Of a DNA stretch of 64,000 nucleotides, positions 1 to 8,938 are shown piece by piece (within the stretch, counting starts at the first letter, position 1; every line of letters starts with the position of its first letter). The notes below the pieces were generated by a model that saw nothing but the letters and a program-made list of their open reading frames with translations, did no database searches and was not told the DNA's origin. The stretch is from contig JBNFNA010000001.1 in NCBI GenBank assembly GCA_049941595.1, forward strand, positions 124,001 to 188,000, read 5' to 3'. A program made the position numbers and the translations under genes. The DNA is from Pasteurella sp049941595. GTDB taxonomy: Bacteria; Pseudomonadota; Gammaproteobacteria; Enterobacterales; Pasteurellaceae.

Positions 1-6
1 GCGTTA

Positions 7-1161
7 GTGAATTCACTACAACTTCCACTGCTTAGTTTATATATCCACATTCCTTGGTGCGTACAAAAATGCCCTTATTGTGACTTCAACTCGCACGCAC
101 AAAAAGGGCAAATTCCTGAACAGGAATATATTCAACACTTGTTGCAAGATCTTCAACAAGATCTGCAACGCTACAAAACCAGTGTTCAACATCGTTTCCT
201 CCACTCGATTTTTATTGGTGGAGGCACTCCAAGTCTATTTTCAGCAGAAGGTATTCAGCAAATACTCTCTGGCGTTGAGCAGCTTATCCCGTTCAGATCT
301 GATATAGAAATCACTCTCGAAGCAAACCCCGGCACAGCCGAAGCTGGGCGTTTTAAAGGCTATGTGAAGGCTGGAGTCACCCGTATTTCAATGGGAATTC
401 AAAGTCTTAATGATGACAAACTCGAACGCTTAGGGCGTATACACAATGCGCAAGAAGCCAAAAGTGCGGTCAATTTTGCCAAAGTTTCTGGGCTAAAAAG
501 TTTTAACTTGGATTTAATGCACGGCTTACCCAATCAAACCCTTGCTGAAGCGTTGGACGATTTAAAACAAGCAATCGAATTAGCCCCGCCACATTTGTCT
601 TGGTATCAACTCACTATTGAACCCAATACAATGTTCGCCTATCGTCCGCCAATATTGCCAGATGATGATGAGCTTTGGGATATCTTTGAACAGGGGCATC
701 AATTACTTACCGATGCGGGCTATGTGCAATACGAAACCTCCGCTTATGCCAAACCTGACTTTCAATGCCAACATAACTTAAATTATTGGCGATTTGGCGA
801 CTATCTCGCCATTGGTTGTGGTGCACACGGCAAAATGAGTTTTGAAAATGGCGATATCCTTCGCTATTCAAAAACCAAACACCCCAAAGGCTATATGCGT
901 GGCGAATACCTTTACGAAGAAAAGCCTGTTTTAACTGAAGACCGCCCGTTTGAGTTTTTTATGAACCGTTTTCGTTTATTGGAAGCCGTCCCTAAAGCTG
1001 AGTTTCGCCAATTTACTGGATTAAGTGAAGAAAATATCAGCGAACAAATTCAATGGGCATTAGGAAAAAATTATATTGTAGAGACTGACCACACTTGGCA
1101 AGTGACCGAACAAGGCAAGCTTTTTTTGAATGAATTGCTGGAAGAATTTTTACCGAAATAG
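7..1161 (+). CDS. hemW: Radical SAM family heme chaperone HemW
   Basis: 384 residues, usual length for HemW. The radical-SAM [4Fe-4S] motif is Cys18-x3-Cys22-x2-Cys25, followed by the SAM-binding GGGTPS at residues 71-76. The HNxxYW heme-binding signature typical of HemW (HNLNYW, residues 256-261) separates it from HemN, the oxygen-independent coproporphyrinogen oxidase it was long misnamed as. HemW is thought to deliver heme to respiratory proteins. The start is GTG at the window edge and may overlap the stop of an upstream gene (TAGTG), so the true start could lie slightly elsewhere. A perfect uptake sequence lies inside the gene at 462-470. Confidence 0.9.
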   Translation: MNSLQLPLLSLYIHIPWCVQKCPYCDFNSHAQKGQIPEQEYIQHLLQDLQQDLQRYKTSVQHRFLHSIFIGGGTPSLFSAEGIQQILSGVEQLIPFRSDIEITLEANPGTAEAGRFKGYVKAGVTRISMGIQSLNDDKLERLGRIHNAQEAKSAVNFAKVSGLKSFNLDLMHGLPNQTLAEALDDLKQAIELAPPHLSWYQLTIEPNTMFAYRPPILPDDDELWDIFEQGHQLLTDAGYVQYETSAYAKPDFQCQHNLNYWRFGDYLAIGCGAHGKMSFENGDILRYSKTKHPKGYMRGEYLYEEKPVLTEDRPFEFFMNRFRLLEAVPKAEFRQFTGLSEENISEQIQWALGKNYIVETDHTWQVTEQGKLFLNELLEEFLPK

Positions 1162-1210
1162 GCTTGTTAATCGACATAATTAGGATTAAAGTATTGCGTT
1201 ATTGCAATAT

Positions 1211-1226
1211 ACGCAAACGATTACGT
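1211..1226 (+). promoter_or_regulatory. Consensus PurR box upstream of rpiA
   Basis: ACGCAAACGATTACGT matches every fixed position of the gammaproteobacterial PurR operator ANGCAANCGNTTNCNT. It lies 65 bp upstream of the rpiA start, in the only non-coding gap before rpiA-serA. Purine repression of ribose-5-phosphate supply (precursor of PRPP) is plausible but is inference. Confidence 0.6.
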
Positions 1227-1291
1227 AAATTCTAAAATAACAATAAAATCAGCTAACGAATTTCACAAAAATATAAAATGAAGGAATAACA

Positions 1292-1951
1292 ATGGATCAA
1301 CTTGAAATGAAAAAACAAGCTGCTAAAGCTGCGCTTAAATATGTAAAACCAGACACGATTGTGGGTGTGGGAAGTGGCTCAACAGTGAATTGTTTCATTG
1401 AAGCACTTGGTGCAATGAAAGATGAAATTAAAGGTGCAGTTGCGGCATCAAAAGCCTCTGAAGAATTATTAAGAAAACAAGGCATTGAAGTCTTTAGTGC
1501 AAATGAAGTCTCAAGTTTAGATATTTATGTCGATGGTGCAGACGAAGTCAATCCACAAAAAATGATGATCAAAGGTGGTGGCGCTGCGTTAACCCGTGAA
1601 AAAATCGTAGCGGCATTAGCGAAAAAATTCATTTGTATCGTAGATAAAAGCAAACAAGTGGATGTGTTAGGCTCAACATTTGCATTACCTGTTGAAGTCA
1701 TTCCAATGGCTCGCTCACAAGTTGCACGCAAATTAGTGTCGTTAGGCGGCTCACCTGAATATCGTGAAGGCGTTGTCACCGATAACGGCAATGTCATTTT
1801 AGATGTTTACAATTTTGCCATTATGAACCCTGTTGAAATGGAAAAAGAATTAAATAACGTCGCAGGTGTCGTGACTAATGGTATTTTTGCCCTACGTGCA
1901 GCTGACATTATTATTGTTGGCACGCCTGAAGGCACCAAAATTATCGAATAA
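1292..1951 (+). CDS. rpiA: Ribose-5-phosphate isomerase A
   Basis: Interconverts ribose 5-phosphate and ribulose 5-phosphate in the non-oxidative pentose phosphate pathway, in the cytoplasm. 219 residues, the normal RpiA length. Family motifs are present: GVGSGSTV near residue 26 (phosphate loop), DGADEVN near residue 81 with the catalytic acidic residues, and KGGGAALTREK near residue 94 with the catalytic Lys. An AAGGAA ribosome site precedes the ATG. serA follows after 18 bp in the same direction, as in E. coli and H. influenzae, so they are probably co-transcribed. A consensus PurR box lies upstream at 1211-1226. Confidence 0.95.
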   Translation: MDQLEMKKQAAKAALKYVKPDTIVGVGSGSTVNCFIEALGAMKDEIKGAVAASKASEELLRKQGIEVFSANEVSSLDIYVDGADEVNPQKMMIKGGGAALTREKIVAALAKKFICIVDKSKQVDVLGSTFALPVEVIPMARSQVARKLVSLGGSPEYREGVVTDNGNVILDVYNFAIMNPVEMEKELNNVAGVVTNGIFALRAADIIIVGTPEGTKIIE

Positions 1952-1969
1952 CAACAAAGGAAAGCAAAT

Positions 1970-3202
1970 ATGACAACTAAAGTCTCACTCGACAAATCAA
2001 AAATTAAATTTTTACTTCTAGAAGGCGTTCACCAAAGCGCGTTAGAAGTACTAAAAAATGCAGGCTATACCAACATTGAGTATCACAAAAAAGCCCTTGA
2101 TGATGAGGAATTAAAAACAGCTATTAAAGATGCACACTTTGTGGGTATTCGCTCACGTACATTCTTAACCGCTGATGTGTTAGCACACGCACAAAAACTG
2201 ATCGCAGTCGGCTGTTTCTGTATCGGCACTAACCAAGTAGATCTTAACGCAGCAAAATTGCTTGGTATTCCTGTGTTCAATGCACCATTCTCAAACACAC
2301 GTTCTGTGGCTGAATTAGTATTAGGCGAAATTCTTGTGCTAATGCGTAACGTGCCACAAGCGAATGCGGAAGTCCATCGTGGTATTTGGAATAAATCGGC
2401 AACAGGTTCACACGAAGTACGTGGTAAGAAACTAGGTATCATTGGTTATGGTCATATCGGTTCGCAATTAAGTATCATTGCAGAAGCTCTGGGTATGCGT
2501 GTCTTTTTCTATGACATCGAAAACAAATTACCGCTCGGTAATGCACAACAAGTACGTTCACTAGATGAATTGTTAGCAATAAGCGATGTAGTGTCATTAC
2601 ACGTGCCAGAAAATGCCTCAACGAAAAACTTAATCAATGCTGCACGTATCGCACAATTAAAAGATGGTGCAATTTTAATTAATGCAGCACGTGGTACCGT
2701 TGTGGATATTGATGCCTTAGCACAGGCGCTTGAAAGTGGCAAAGTGCGTGGCGCTGCGTTAGACGTATTCCCACAGGAACCTGCATCAATTCAAGAAGAA
2801 TTTGTTTCGCCATTGCGTGCATTTGATAATGTGATCCTCACACCACATATTGGCGGTTCGACTTCAGAAGCGCAAGAAAATATCGGTGCGGAAGTATCAG
2901 GCAAATTTGTGAAATATTCGGATAATGGTTCTACTCTCTCTGCGGTCAACTTCCCTGAAGTATCCTTACCAGAACACAGTGGCACGAAACGTTTATTACA
3001 CATCCACCACAACAAACCGGGCGTGTTAAACCAAATCAACCAAGTGTTTGTGAACGCTAATGTGAATATTGCAGCACAATACTTACAAACCGATCCAACG
3101 ATTGGTTATGTGGTGATTGATGTGGAAACAGAAAATACGTCTACATTATTAACACAATTAAAAGAGATTGACGGCACAATCCGCGCACGCGTGTTGTACT
3201 AA
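1970..3202 (+). CDS. serA: D-3-phosphoglycerate dehydrogenase
   Basis: First step of serine synthesis: 3-phosphoglycerate is oxidised to 3-phosphohydroxypyruvate with NAD. 410 residues, the E. coli-type length. A substrate-binding half (with GCFCIGTNQVDL near residue 82) is followed by an NAD-binding Rossmann motif GYGHIGSQ near residue 160. The catalytic triad lies in INAARGTVVD (Arg), PQEPAS (Glu) and HIGGST (His). A C-terminal ACT domain from about residue 335 is the serine feedback-inhibition site in this family. The gene sits 18 bp after rpiA and ends before a USS-containing terminator. Confidence 0.95.
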   Translation: MTTKVSLDKSKIKFLLLEGVHQSALEVLKNAGYTNIEYHKKALDDEELKTAIKDAHFVGIRSRTFLTADVLAHAQKLIAVGCFCIGTNQVDLNAAKLLGIPVFNAPFSNTRSVAELVLGEILVLMRNVPQANAEVHRGIWNKSATGSHEVRGKKLGIIGYGHIGSQLSIIAEALGMRVFFYDIENKLPLGNAQQVRSLDELLAISDVVSLHVPENASTKNLINAARIAQLKDGAILINAARGTVVDIDALAQALESGKVRGAALDVFPQEPASIQEEFVSPLRAFDNVILTPHIGGSTSEAQENIGAEVSGKFVKYSDNGSTLSAVNFPEVSLPEHSGTKRLLHIHHNKPGVLNQINQVFVNANVNIAAQYLQTDPTIGYVVIDVETENTSTLLTQLKEIDGTIRARVLY

Positions 3203-3226
3203 TCAGTCACTTATCACTTAATTCCT

Positions 3227-3262
3227 AAAAGTGCGGTCAATTTTGTCGCACTTTTCTTTTTT
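3227..3262 (+). terminator. Terminator after serA built on an uptake sequence
   Basis: AAAAGTGCG pairs with CGCACTTTT around a short loop, followed by a T-rich run. The left arm contains the perfect uptake sequence AAGTGCGGT (3229-3237); the right arm is an imperfect copy. Confidence 0.7.
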
Positions 3263-3357
3263 GTTAGCAAAAGATCGCCTTTTCTAATATCCCTTTTTCT
3301 TATGCTATAATCTCGTCAACTTTTATTTTTTAATTTGTTGAAATTCATTTTGTCTTT

Positions 3358-4404
3358 ATGAAAAAATTGCTTACTTTGTTGTTATTGCTTGTGCTGCTTG
3401 CTGGAGGCGCACTCTTTTTTGGTTATCAACATCTACAAGGATTTACGAGCCAAGCGGTCAACGTCAAACCCAATCAGCTGTTAACCATTGAACGTGGCAC
3501 CACGGGCAATAAATTAGCGAAGTTATTAGAGCAAGAACAGTTGATCAATGATGCGACACTGTTGCCCTATTTGCTAAAACTCAATCCCCAATTAAATAAA
3601 ATTAAGGCTGGCACCTATTCCCTCAATAATGTCAAAACGGTAGGTGATTTGCTGAAAGTGCTTAATGAAGGAAAAGAGGTGCAACTCAGTATTCAATTTA
3701 TTGAAGGCGATACATTTAGCACTTGGCGAAAAGTGTGGGAAAATGCACCGCACTTAACTCAAACGCTGAAAGGCAAAAGTGAAGCAGAAATTTTTGCGTT
3801 GCTTGATTTACCAAACAATGTCAAAGCCATTCAAGAATGGAAAAAAGTGGAAGGTTGGCTTGCGCCAGATACTTATCATTACACGCCAAACTCTACCGAT
3901 CTTGCTTTGCTAAAACGTGCTGCAGAACGCACGAAAAATGCGCTAGCTCAGGCGTGGGAGCAACGTGATAAAGATCTGCCGTTAAATAATCAATATGAAA
4001 TGCTGATCTTAGCCTCGATTGTAGAAAAAGAAACCGCGATTGAATCTGAGCGCAAACGTGTTGCATCGGTGTTTATCAATCGTCTAAACAAAAAAATGAA
4101 ATTACAAACCGACCCAACGGTGATTTACGGAATGGGTGACAGCTACAAAGGCAATATTCGTAAAAAAGATTTAGAAACACCAACGGCATATAACACCTAT
4201 GTGATTGATGGCTTGCCACCAACACCTATCGCGATGCCAAGTGAAAGTGCGATTTTTGCAGTCGCTAACCCAGAAAAAACCGACTACCTTTATTTTGTCG
4301 CTGATGGCACGGGTGGGCATAAATTTAGCAAAACATTGTCAGAACATAATCGTGCGGTACAAGAATATTTGCGTTGGTATCGCAGTCAACAAAATGGAAA
4401 ATAA
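3358..4404 (+). CDS. mltG: Endolytic murein transglycosylase MltG
   Basis: 348 residues. One N-terminal membrane anchor (about residues 3-21) places the rest in the periplasm. The YceG/MltG domain carries the catalytic Glu in ASIVEKET (Glu223) and the conserved DPTVIYGMG and TPYNTY-like (TAYNTY) segments near the C terminus. MltG cleaves nascent glycan strands and sets glycan length. It heads the cluster mltG-tmk-holB-tatD, the same order as in E. coli and H. influenzae. The stop at 4402-4404 is separated from the tmk ATG by one base, so translation is likely coupled. Confidence 0.93.
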   Translation: MKKLLTLLLLLVLLAGGALFFGYQHLQGFTSQAVNVKPNQLLTIERGTTGNKLAKLLEQEQLINDATLLPYLLKLNPQLNKIKAGTYSLNNVKTVGDLLKVLNEGKEVQLSIQFIEGDTFSTWRKVWENAPHLTQTLKGKSEAEIFALLDLPNNVKAIQEWKKVEGWLAPDTYHYTPNSTDLALLKRAAERTKNALAQAWEQRDKDLPLNNQYEMLILASIVEKETAIESERKRVASVFINRLNKKMKLQTDPTVIYGMGDSYKGNIRKKDLETPTAYNTYVIDGLPPTPIAMPSESAIFAVANPEKTDYLYFVADGTGGHKFSKTLSEHNRAVQEYLRWYRSQQNGK

Positions 4405-4405
4405 T

Positions 4406-5041
4406 ATGAAAACAGGCAAATTTATTGTGCTTGAAGGAATTGAGGGCGCGGGCAAAACTACCGCGCGTGACAGTATTGTACGTGCGTTACACGCACACGG
4501 CATTGAAGATATTGTATTTACGCGTGAACCCGGTGGCACACCATTGGCTGAAAAATTACGCCACTTAATTAAACACGAAACAGAAGAACCAGTCACCGAC
4601 AAAGCCGAATTGTTAATGCTGTATGCCGCACGTATTCAGTTAGTGGAAAACGTGATTAAGCCAGCCCTCGCTGAAGGAAAATGGGTGATTGGTGATCGCC
4701 ACGATATGTCTTCACAAGCGTACCAAGGCGGTGGACGTCAGTTAGACAGAACCTTGCTTTCAACTTTGAGAGAAACCGTACTTAGCGATTTCGAACCTGA
4801 CTTAACCTTGTATTTAGATATTGATCCTGTATTAGGTTTAACGCGTGCACGTGGACGTGGCGCGCTGGATCGTATCGAACAGCAAAATATTGATTTTTTC
4901 CACCGTACTCGTCAGCGTTATTTAGAATTAGTTCAAAACAATCCCAAAGCACGTTGTATCGATGCCTCACAAGAGATTGATAAAGTGAGTGCAGACGTAC
5001 AAAGTGCGGTCGAAGATTGGTTAATTTCACTTAAAGCATAA
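4406..5041 (+). CDS. tmk: Thymidylate kinase
   Basis: Phosphorylates dTMP to dTDP. 211 residues from the ATG at 4406, one base after the mltG stop. A longer open frame begins inside mltG, but the protein family starts at MKTGKFIVLEG, so the later ATG is chosen (an in-frame ATG at 4394 is the alternative). The P-loop is EGAGKTT near residue 11. The GDRHDMSSQAYQGGGR segment and the basic lid region ARGRGALDR are present. holB follows after 2 bp. Confidence 0.95.
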   Translation: MKTGKFIVLEGIEGAGKTTARDSIVRALHAHGIEDIVFTREPGGTPLAEKLRHLIKHETEEPVTDKAELLMLYAARIQLVENVIKPALAEGKWVIGDRHDMSSQAYQGGGRQLDRTLLSTLRETVLSDFEPDLTLYLDIDPVLGLTRARGRGALDRIEQQNIDFFHRTRQRYLELVQNNPKARCIDASQEIDKVSADVQSAVEDWLISLKA

Positions 5042-5043
5042 GA

Positions 5044-6024
5044 ATGAATTTATATCCTTGGTTACAACCCTATTATCAACAAAGTATCTCAGCTTTTCAG
5101 CAAGGACACGGTCATCACGCTCTGTTGTTTAAAACTGATCAAGGCTTAGGTGCTGATCAACTGTTAGATGCATTGGGGCATTGGTTGATGTGTCAACATC
5201 CGCAAGGCCAACAACCTTGTGGGCAATGTCATCATTGCCATTTGACACAAGCCCATAACCATCCCGATATTTATCAATTAGCACCGATTGAAAATAAAGA
5301 TATTGGAGTTGACCAAGTGCGTGAAATCAATGAAAAAATTAACCAACACGCACAGCAAGGCGGCAATAAAATTATTTATGTGCGAGGCGTTGAACGTTTA
5401 ACTGAGGCGGCAGCAAATGCAATGCTCAAAACGTTGGAAGAACCACGCCCACACACCTATTTTTTATTGCAAGCGGATATCTCGTCGCCAGTAATGCCAA
5501 CAATTTATAGTCGCTGCCAAGCACAAACAATCAACCCACCGGCAATGGAAATGGCGATGATGTGGTTGCAGCAACAAAGTGCGGTCGAAATTTCAGAAAT
5601 TCAGACCGCACTTCGTATTAGTTATGGTCGCCCATTGACAGCACTTTCTGTGTTAGAACAAGGTTTGCTGGAAAAACGCCATGAGTTTTTACGCCAATTT
5701 TGGTTGTTCTATCGTAAATGCTCACCGTTAGAATTAATGCCTCTTTTTGATAAGGCGATTGTCTTCCACCAGCTAGACTGGATTTTGGCGTTTCTCGCCG
5801 ATGCCTTAAAAGCGAAATTACATATTCGTGAAAATTGGATTTGTGAAGATCTAGCCGCGGGTATTCAACAATTTAGCGATCAGCAAAACGCACAAGGCTT
5901 GTTAAAAGCCACGCAAATTATGCAACAAGTGCGAGCTGATTTAGTGCAAATAAATGCTGTCAACCAAGAATTAATATTATTAGACGGCTTAACTCGATTA
6001 ATTACTGAAGTATTTGAAGGATAA
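5044..6024 (+). CDS. holB: DNA polymerase III subunit delta prime
   Basis: Clamp-loader component delta prime, 326 residues. The N-terminal AAA+-like fold lacks a functional P-loop (LFKTDQGLGADQL), as expected for delta prime. A Cys/His-rich zinc module is visible at about residues 50-65 (CQHP...CGQCHHCH). LEEPRPHTYFLL is the conserved LEEP sensor region. Tightly packed between tmk (2 bp) and tatD (3 bp). Two opposing perfect uptake sequences lie within the reading frame at 5577-5585 and 5605-5613. Confidence 0.93.
   Translation: MNLYPWLQPYYQQSISAFQQGHGHHALLFKTDQGLGADQLLDALGHWLMCQHPQGQQPCGQCHHCHLTQAHNHPDIYQLAPIENKDIGVDQVREINEKINQHAQQGGNKIIYVRGVERLTEAAANAMLKTLEEPRPHTYFLLQADISSPVMPTIYSRCQAQTINPPAMEMAMMWLQQQSAVEISEIQTALRISYGRPLTALSVLEQGLLEKRHEFLRQFWLFYRKCSPLELMPLFDKAIVFHQLDWILAFLADALKAKLHIRENWICEDLAAGIQQFSDQQNAQGLLKATQIMQQVRADLVQINAVNQELILLDGLTRLITEVFEG
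5577..5613 (+). repeat. Inverted pair of uptake sequences inside holB
   Basis: AAGTGCGGT at 5577-5585 and its reverse complement at 5605-5613 flank a 19-bp spacer, and the arms extend (GGTC..GACC), so the mRNA could form a long hairpin inside the coding region. Pairs like this normally sit downstream of genes as terminators. Here no T-run follows, so termination is not expected. Confidence 0.7.
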
Positions 6025-6027
6025 AAA

Positions 6028-6810
6028 ATGTTTATTGTAGATTCACACTGTCATCTTGATGCACTTGATTATGAAAACTTACACCAAAGTGTCGAAGACG
6101 TGGTTAATAAAGCTGTCGCACGAGATGTAAAACATATGTTGGCTGTGGGCGTGACCTTAAGCCGTTTCGAAAAGATTTACTCAACCTTAGCGAAATTTGA
6201 CAATGTGTCTTTGGCCTGTGGCGTGCACCCGTTAGATATTGAAGATGAACCCTTTGATTATGATCGTTTATTGAAGTTAGCAAGCGATCCCAAAGTGGTG
6301 GCCATTGGTGAAACGGGCTTGGATTATTATTACAGTGCGGACAATAAAGCACTACAACAAACGCTTTTCGCAAAGCAAATTCAACTGGCTAATTTATTGA
6401 ACAAGCCTGTGATTGTGCATACCCGTAGCGCGCGAGAAGATACGATTCGCATTCTTGCTGAAAATCACGCAGATAAGTGCGGTGGTGTTTTGCATTGTTT
6501 TACTGAAAATTTAGAAATGGCAAAACAAGGCTTGGATTTAGGCCTATATATTTCACTTTCAGGCATTATTACCTTTAAAAATGCCGAAGAAATCCGAGAA
6601 GTCGCCCGCCACGTGCCACTTGATCGCTTGCTAGTGGAAACTGACTCGCCTTATTTAGCGCCAGTGCCTTATCGTGGCAAACAGAATCAACCCGCTTATG
6701 TTCGTGAAGTCTGTGAATATGTGGCAACATTAAAAGGCGTGTCTTTTGAAGAGTTTGCGCAAATAACCACACAAAACTTTGAACGTTTATTCAAAATTAA
6801 TGTACAATAA
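6028..6810 (+). CDS. TatD family metal-dependent DNase/hydrolase (YcfH type)
   Basis: 260 residues, TIM-barrel amidohydrolase fold. Metal-ligand motifs: DSHCHLD at residues 5-11, GETGLDYYY near 93, HTR near 130, HCFTE near 156 and ETDSPYLAPVPYRG near 205. The family has 3'-5' exonuclease or phosphoesterase activity on DNA, but substrate is not settled for this member. It lies 3 bp after holB, the position of ycfH in E. coli and its H. influenzae counterpart. Confidence 0.9.
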   Translation: MFIVDSHCHLDALDYENLHQSVEDVVNKAVARDVKHMLAVGVTLSRFEKIYSTLAKFDNVSLACGVHPLDIEDEPFDYDRLLKLASDPKVVAIGETGLDYYYSADNKALQQTLFAKQIQLANLLNKPVIVHTRSAREDTIRILAENHADKCGGVLHCFTENLEMAKQGLDLGLYISLSGIITFKNAEEIREVARHVPLDRLLVETDSPYLAPVPYRGKQNQPAYVREVCEYVATLKGVSFEEFAQITTQNFERLFKINVQ

Positions 6811-6854
6811 ATAATCTACACTATCTTGGATAACATTTGGTTAAAGGATATACA

Positions 6855-7379
6855 ATGCGAAAATTTTTTAAATTCTTTTTTCTTACCGTGATTTTTCTGT
6901 TTCACGCAGTCTTATTCGCAACTGTGAATTTTGTTACGCCAAGCTATGAAGTAACGCGTGTCACAGGTGTTGAAGTCAAACGTGTGGATAAAGACGGTCC
7001 AATCACTAAAGCAAATCCAGCGGATGGCCCAACACGAGATGTATATTTTATTAACACGCAAAATTCCGAAGGGAAAATTATGGTGTATCGCAATGAAGAT
7101 ACCCGTTGGGGTTTCCCGTTTTACTTTAAATTTGGTTCAGCCAATTTACACGCTGAAGCAGAAGCATTAATGCACGACAACCCGAAAGTTCAAATCAAAT
7201 ACTACGGCTGGCGTTTAGTGATGTTCGATGAATTCCGCAATGCGGTGAGCATTAAAGCAGCTCAAGAAAATGAATCAGCAAGTTATCCGATTCTGTCTTA
7301 TGTATTGTATTTTATCTTATTGATCACATTATTCTTCTCAATCCAGTTTGTACGTGGCTGGTTCGACAGCGAAAACTAA
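6855..7379 (+). CDS. DUF1523 family membrane protein
   Basis: 174 residues from the ATG at 6855, chosen because AAAGGA sits 6 bp upstream; a TTG 18 bp earlier would lengthen the frame. An N-terminal hydrophobic segment (about residues 3-23) and a C-terminal one (about 145-165) flank a roughly 115-residue soluble portion, probably periplasmic. This segment contains RDVYFINT and EDTRWGFPFYFKFGSANL, hallmarks of the DUF1523 family as I know it. No enzymatic motif is visible and function is unknown. It is the last gene of the mltG-tmk-holB-tatD direction and is followed by a strong terminator. Confidence 0.8.
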   Translation: MRKFFKFFFLTVIFLFHAVLFATVNFVTPSYEVTRVTGVEVKRVDKDGPITKANPADGPTRDVYFINTQNSEGKIMVYRNEDTRWGFPFYFKFGSANLHAEAEALMHDNPKVQIKYYGWRLVMFDEFRNAVSIKAAQENESASYPILSYVLYFILLITLFFSIQFVRGWFDSEN

Positions 7380-7396
7380 CAACTTCCTTTCTTTGT

Positions 7397-7435
7397 TGCG
7401 GTTTAACCCAAAATTAAACCGCACTTTCTTTTCTT
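7397..7435 (+). terminator. Terminator after the DUF1523 gene
   Basis: Perfect 10-bp arms TGCGGTTTAA (7397-7406) and TTAAACCGCA (7414-7423), 7-nt loop, then a T-rich tract. The right arm overlaps a perfect uptake sequence (7418-7426). Confidence 0.8.
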
Positions 7436-7466
7436 TTTTCTTATATCAATCAACACGAGAAATTTT

Positions 7467-8774
7467 ATGAGTTTATTTGAGGCAATCTTAAGTCTAGCCG
7501 TATTGATCATTATCAGTGCTGTTGTGTCTGCTGCCGAAATGTCTTTAGCAGGTGCTCGCAAGATTAAATTACAGAGTTTAGTCAACGAAGGGGATAAACG
7601 GGCTGAGCTAGTCCTAAATCTACAAAGTAAACCGGGGCGTTTTATTACCGTTGTACAAATTGGGCTCAATATGGTGGCGATTCTTGGCGGGATCATCGGC
7701 GAAAGTGCAATCCGCCCTTATTTGTCGATTGCGTTAGCGGATCACGTGAGTGCGGAATGGTTAGATAGCGCATCATCTTGGTTAGCCTTTGCCTTGGTGA
7801 CCAGCTCATTTATTTTACTAGCAGATTTAGTACCAAAACGCTTAGCAATGATCAACCCAGAAAAAGTAGCATTAAGCACCGTGCATATTATGTCATTCTG
7901 CATTTTTGTGTTGAAACCGCTTGTGCTGATTTTTGATTCAATTGCAAACGGCTTTTTCAAACTGTTTCGCATTTCTACAGTACGTGAAGAAAATATGACG
8001 CCAGAAGATATTGTAGCAATCGTAGGGGCAGGCGCCGAAGCTGGCGTTGTGAACGCTCAAGAACATTACTTGATCGAAAATATTTTCGATATGCAAGAAA
8101 GAACGGTCACCTCCACAATGACCACTCGTGAAAATATTGTTTTTTTAGACCGCTCTTTTGATCGCCAAGCCGTGTTAGATACTCTTACCAAAAACTCACA
8201 TTCTAAATTGCTCATTTGTGATAACGGTTTAGATCGTATTTTAGGTTATGTAGAATCACACACTTTACTCACAATGTATTTGCAAGTGGAAAAAGGCGTT
8301 TCACTCACTGACAGCAAACTATTGCGTAAAAGTTTGTTTGTGCCAGACACTCTGTCTTTATTTGAAGTGTTGGAATTATTCAAATCCACTGGCGAAGATT
8401 TTGCAGTGATTGTGAATGAATATGCACTTGTGGTGGGGATTATCACCTTAAATGATGTGATGAGTATCGTTATGGGTGAGCTTGTGTCAAATGAAGAAGA
8501 ACAAATCGTTCGCCGTGACGAAGATTCTTGGCTGATTGACGGAGCAACACCATTGGAAGACGTGATGCGTGCATTAAATTTAAGCACTTTTCCGGGTGAA
8601 GAAAATTACGAAACTATCAGTGGTTTTATGATGTATATGTTACGCAAAATCCCGAAAAAAACCGATTTTGTGCTTTACGACAAATATAAATTTGAAATTA
8701 TTGATACCGAGCATTTCAAAATCGATCAACTATTAGTGTCTTTACGCAAGGATCTTGATCGCATATCAGAATAA
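7467..8774 (+). CDS. CNNM/CBS domain membrane protein (YtfL / HlyC-CorC family)
   Basis: 435 residues. The DUF21/CNNM transmembrane domain spans about residues 1-200 and contains SAAEMSLAGARK and VQIGLNMVAILGG. A pair of CBS domains follows (about 205-340, including MTTRENIVFLDR and DFAVIVNEYALVVGIITLND). A C-terminal CorC_HlyC domain (about 350-435) contains DSWLIDGATPLEDV. Relatives are magnesium or other cation transport proteins, often mislabelled hemolysins. Transcribed alone between two terminators. Confidence 0.85.
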   Translation: MSLFEAILSLAVLIIISAVVSAAEMSLAGARKIKLQSLVNEGDKRAELVLNLQSKPGRFITVVQIGLNMVAILGGIIGESAIRPYLSIALADHVSAEWLDSASSWLAFALVTSSFILLADLVPKRLAMINPEKVALSTVHIMSFCIFVLKPLVLIFDSIANGFFKLFRISTVREENMTPEDIVAIVGAGAEAGVVNAQEHYLIENIFDMQERTVTSTMTTRENIVFLDRSFDRQAVLDTLTKNSHSKLLICDNGLDRILGYVESHTLLTMYLQVEKGVSLTDSKLLRKSLFVPDTLSLFEVLELFKSTGEDFAVIVNEYALVVGIITLNDVMSIVMGELVSNEEEQIVRRDEDSWLIDGATPLEDVMRALNLSTFPGEENYETISGFMMYMLRKIPKKTDFVLYDKYKFEIIDTEHFKIDQLLVSLRKDLDRISE

Positions 8775-8778
8775 TTTA

Positions 8779-8802
8779 AGGGGGCAATATGCCCTCTTTT
8801 TT
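8779..8802 (+). terminator. Terminator after the CNNM/CBS gene
   Basis: AGGGGGC and GCCCTCT pair (one G-T) around AATAT, directly followed by TTTTTT. Confidence 0.75.
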
Positions 8803-8938
8803 ATTAATACTATTCTTTTTATTTTGTCAGCAATTAATGCATAGCTAAATCAGCTAAAAAATTGGATAATAAGAAAATTATTCCGCAAAAGCGCGGTCTA
8901 ATTGTTGTCAATTGTTCTATTAACTTATTGGACTAGCT

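Noticed and set aside
4205..4405. Longer tmk start inside mltG
   Set aside because: It overlaps mltG by 200 bp out of frame; the thymidylate kinase family starts at the ATG at 4406 immediately after the mltG stop.
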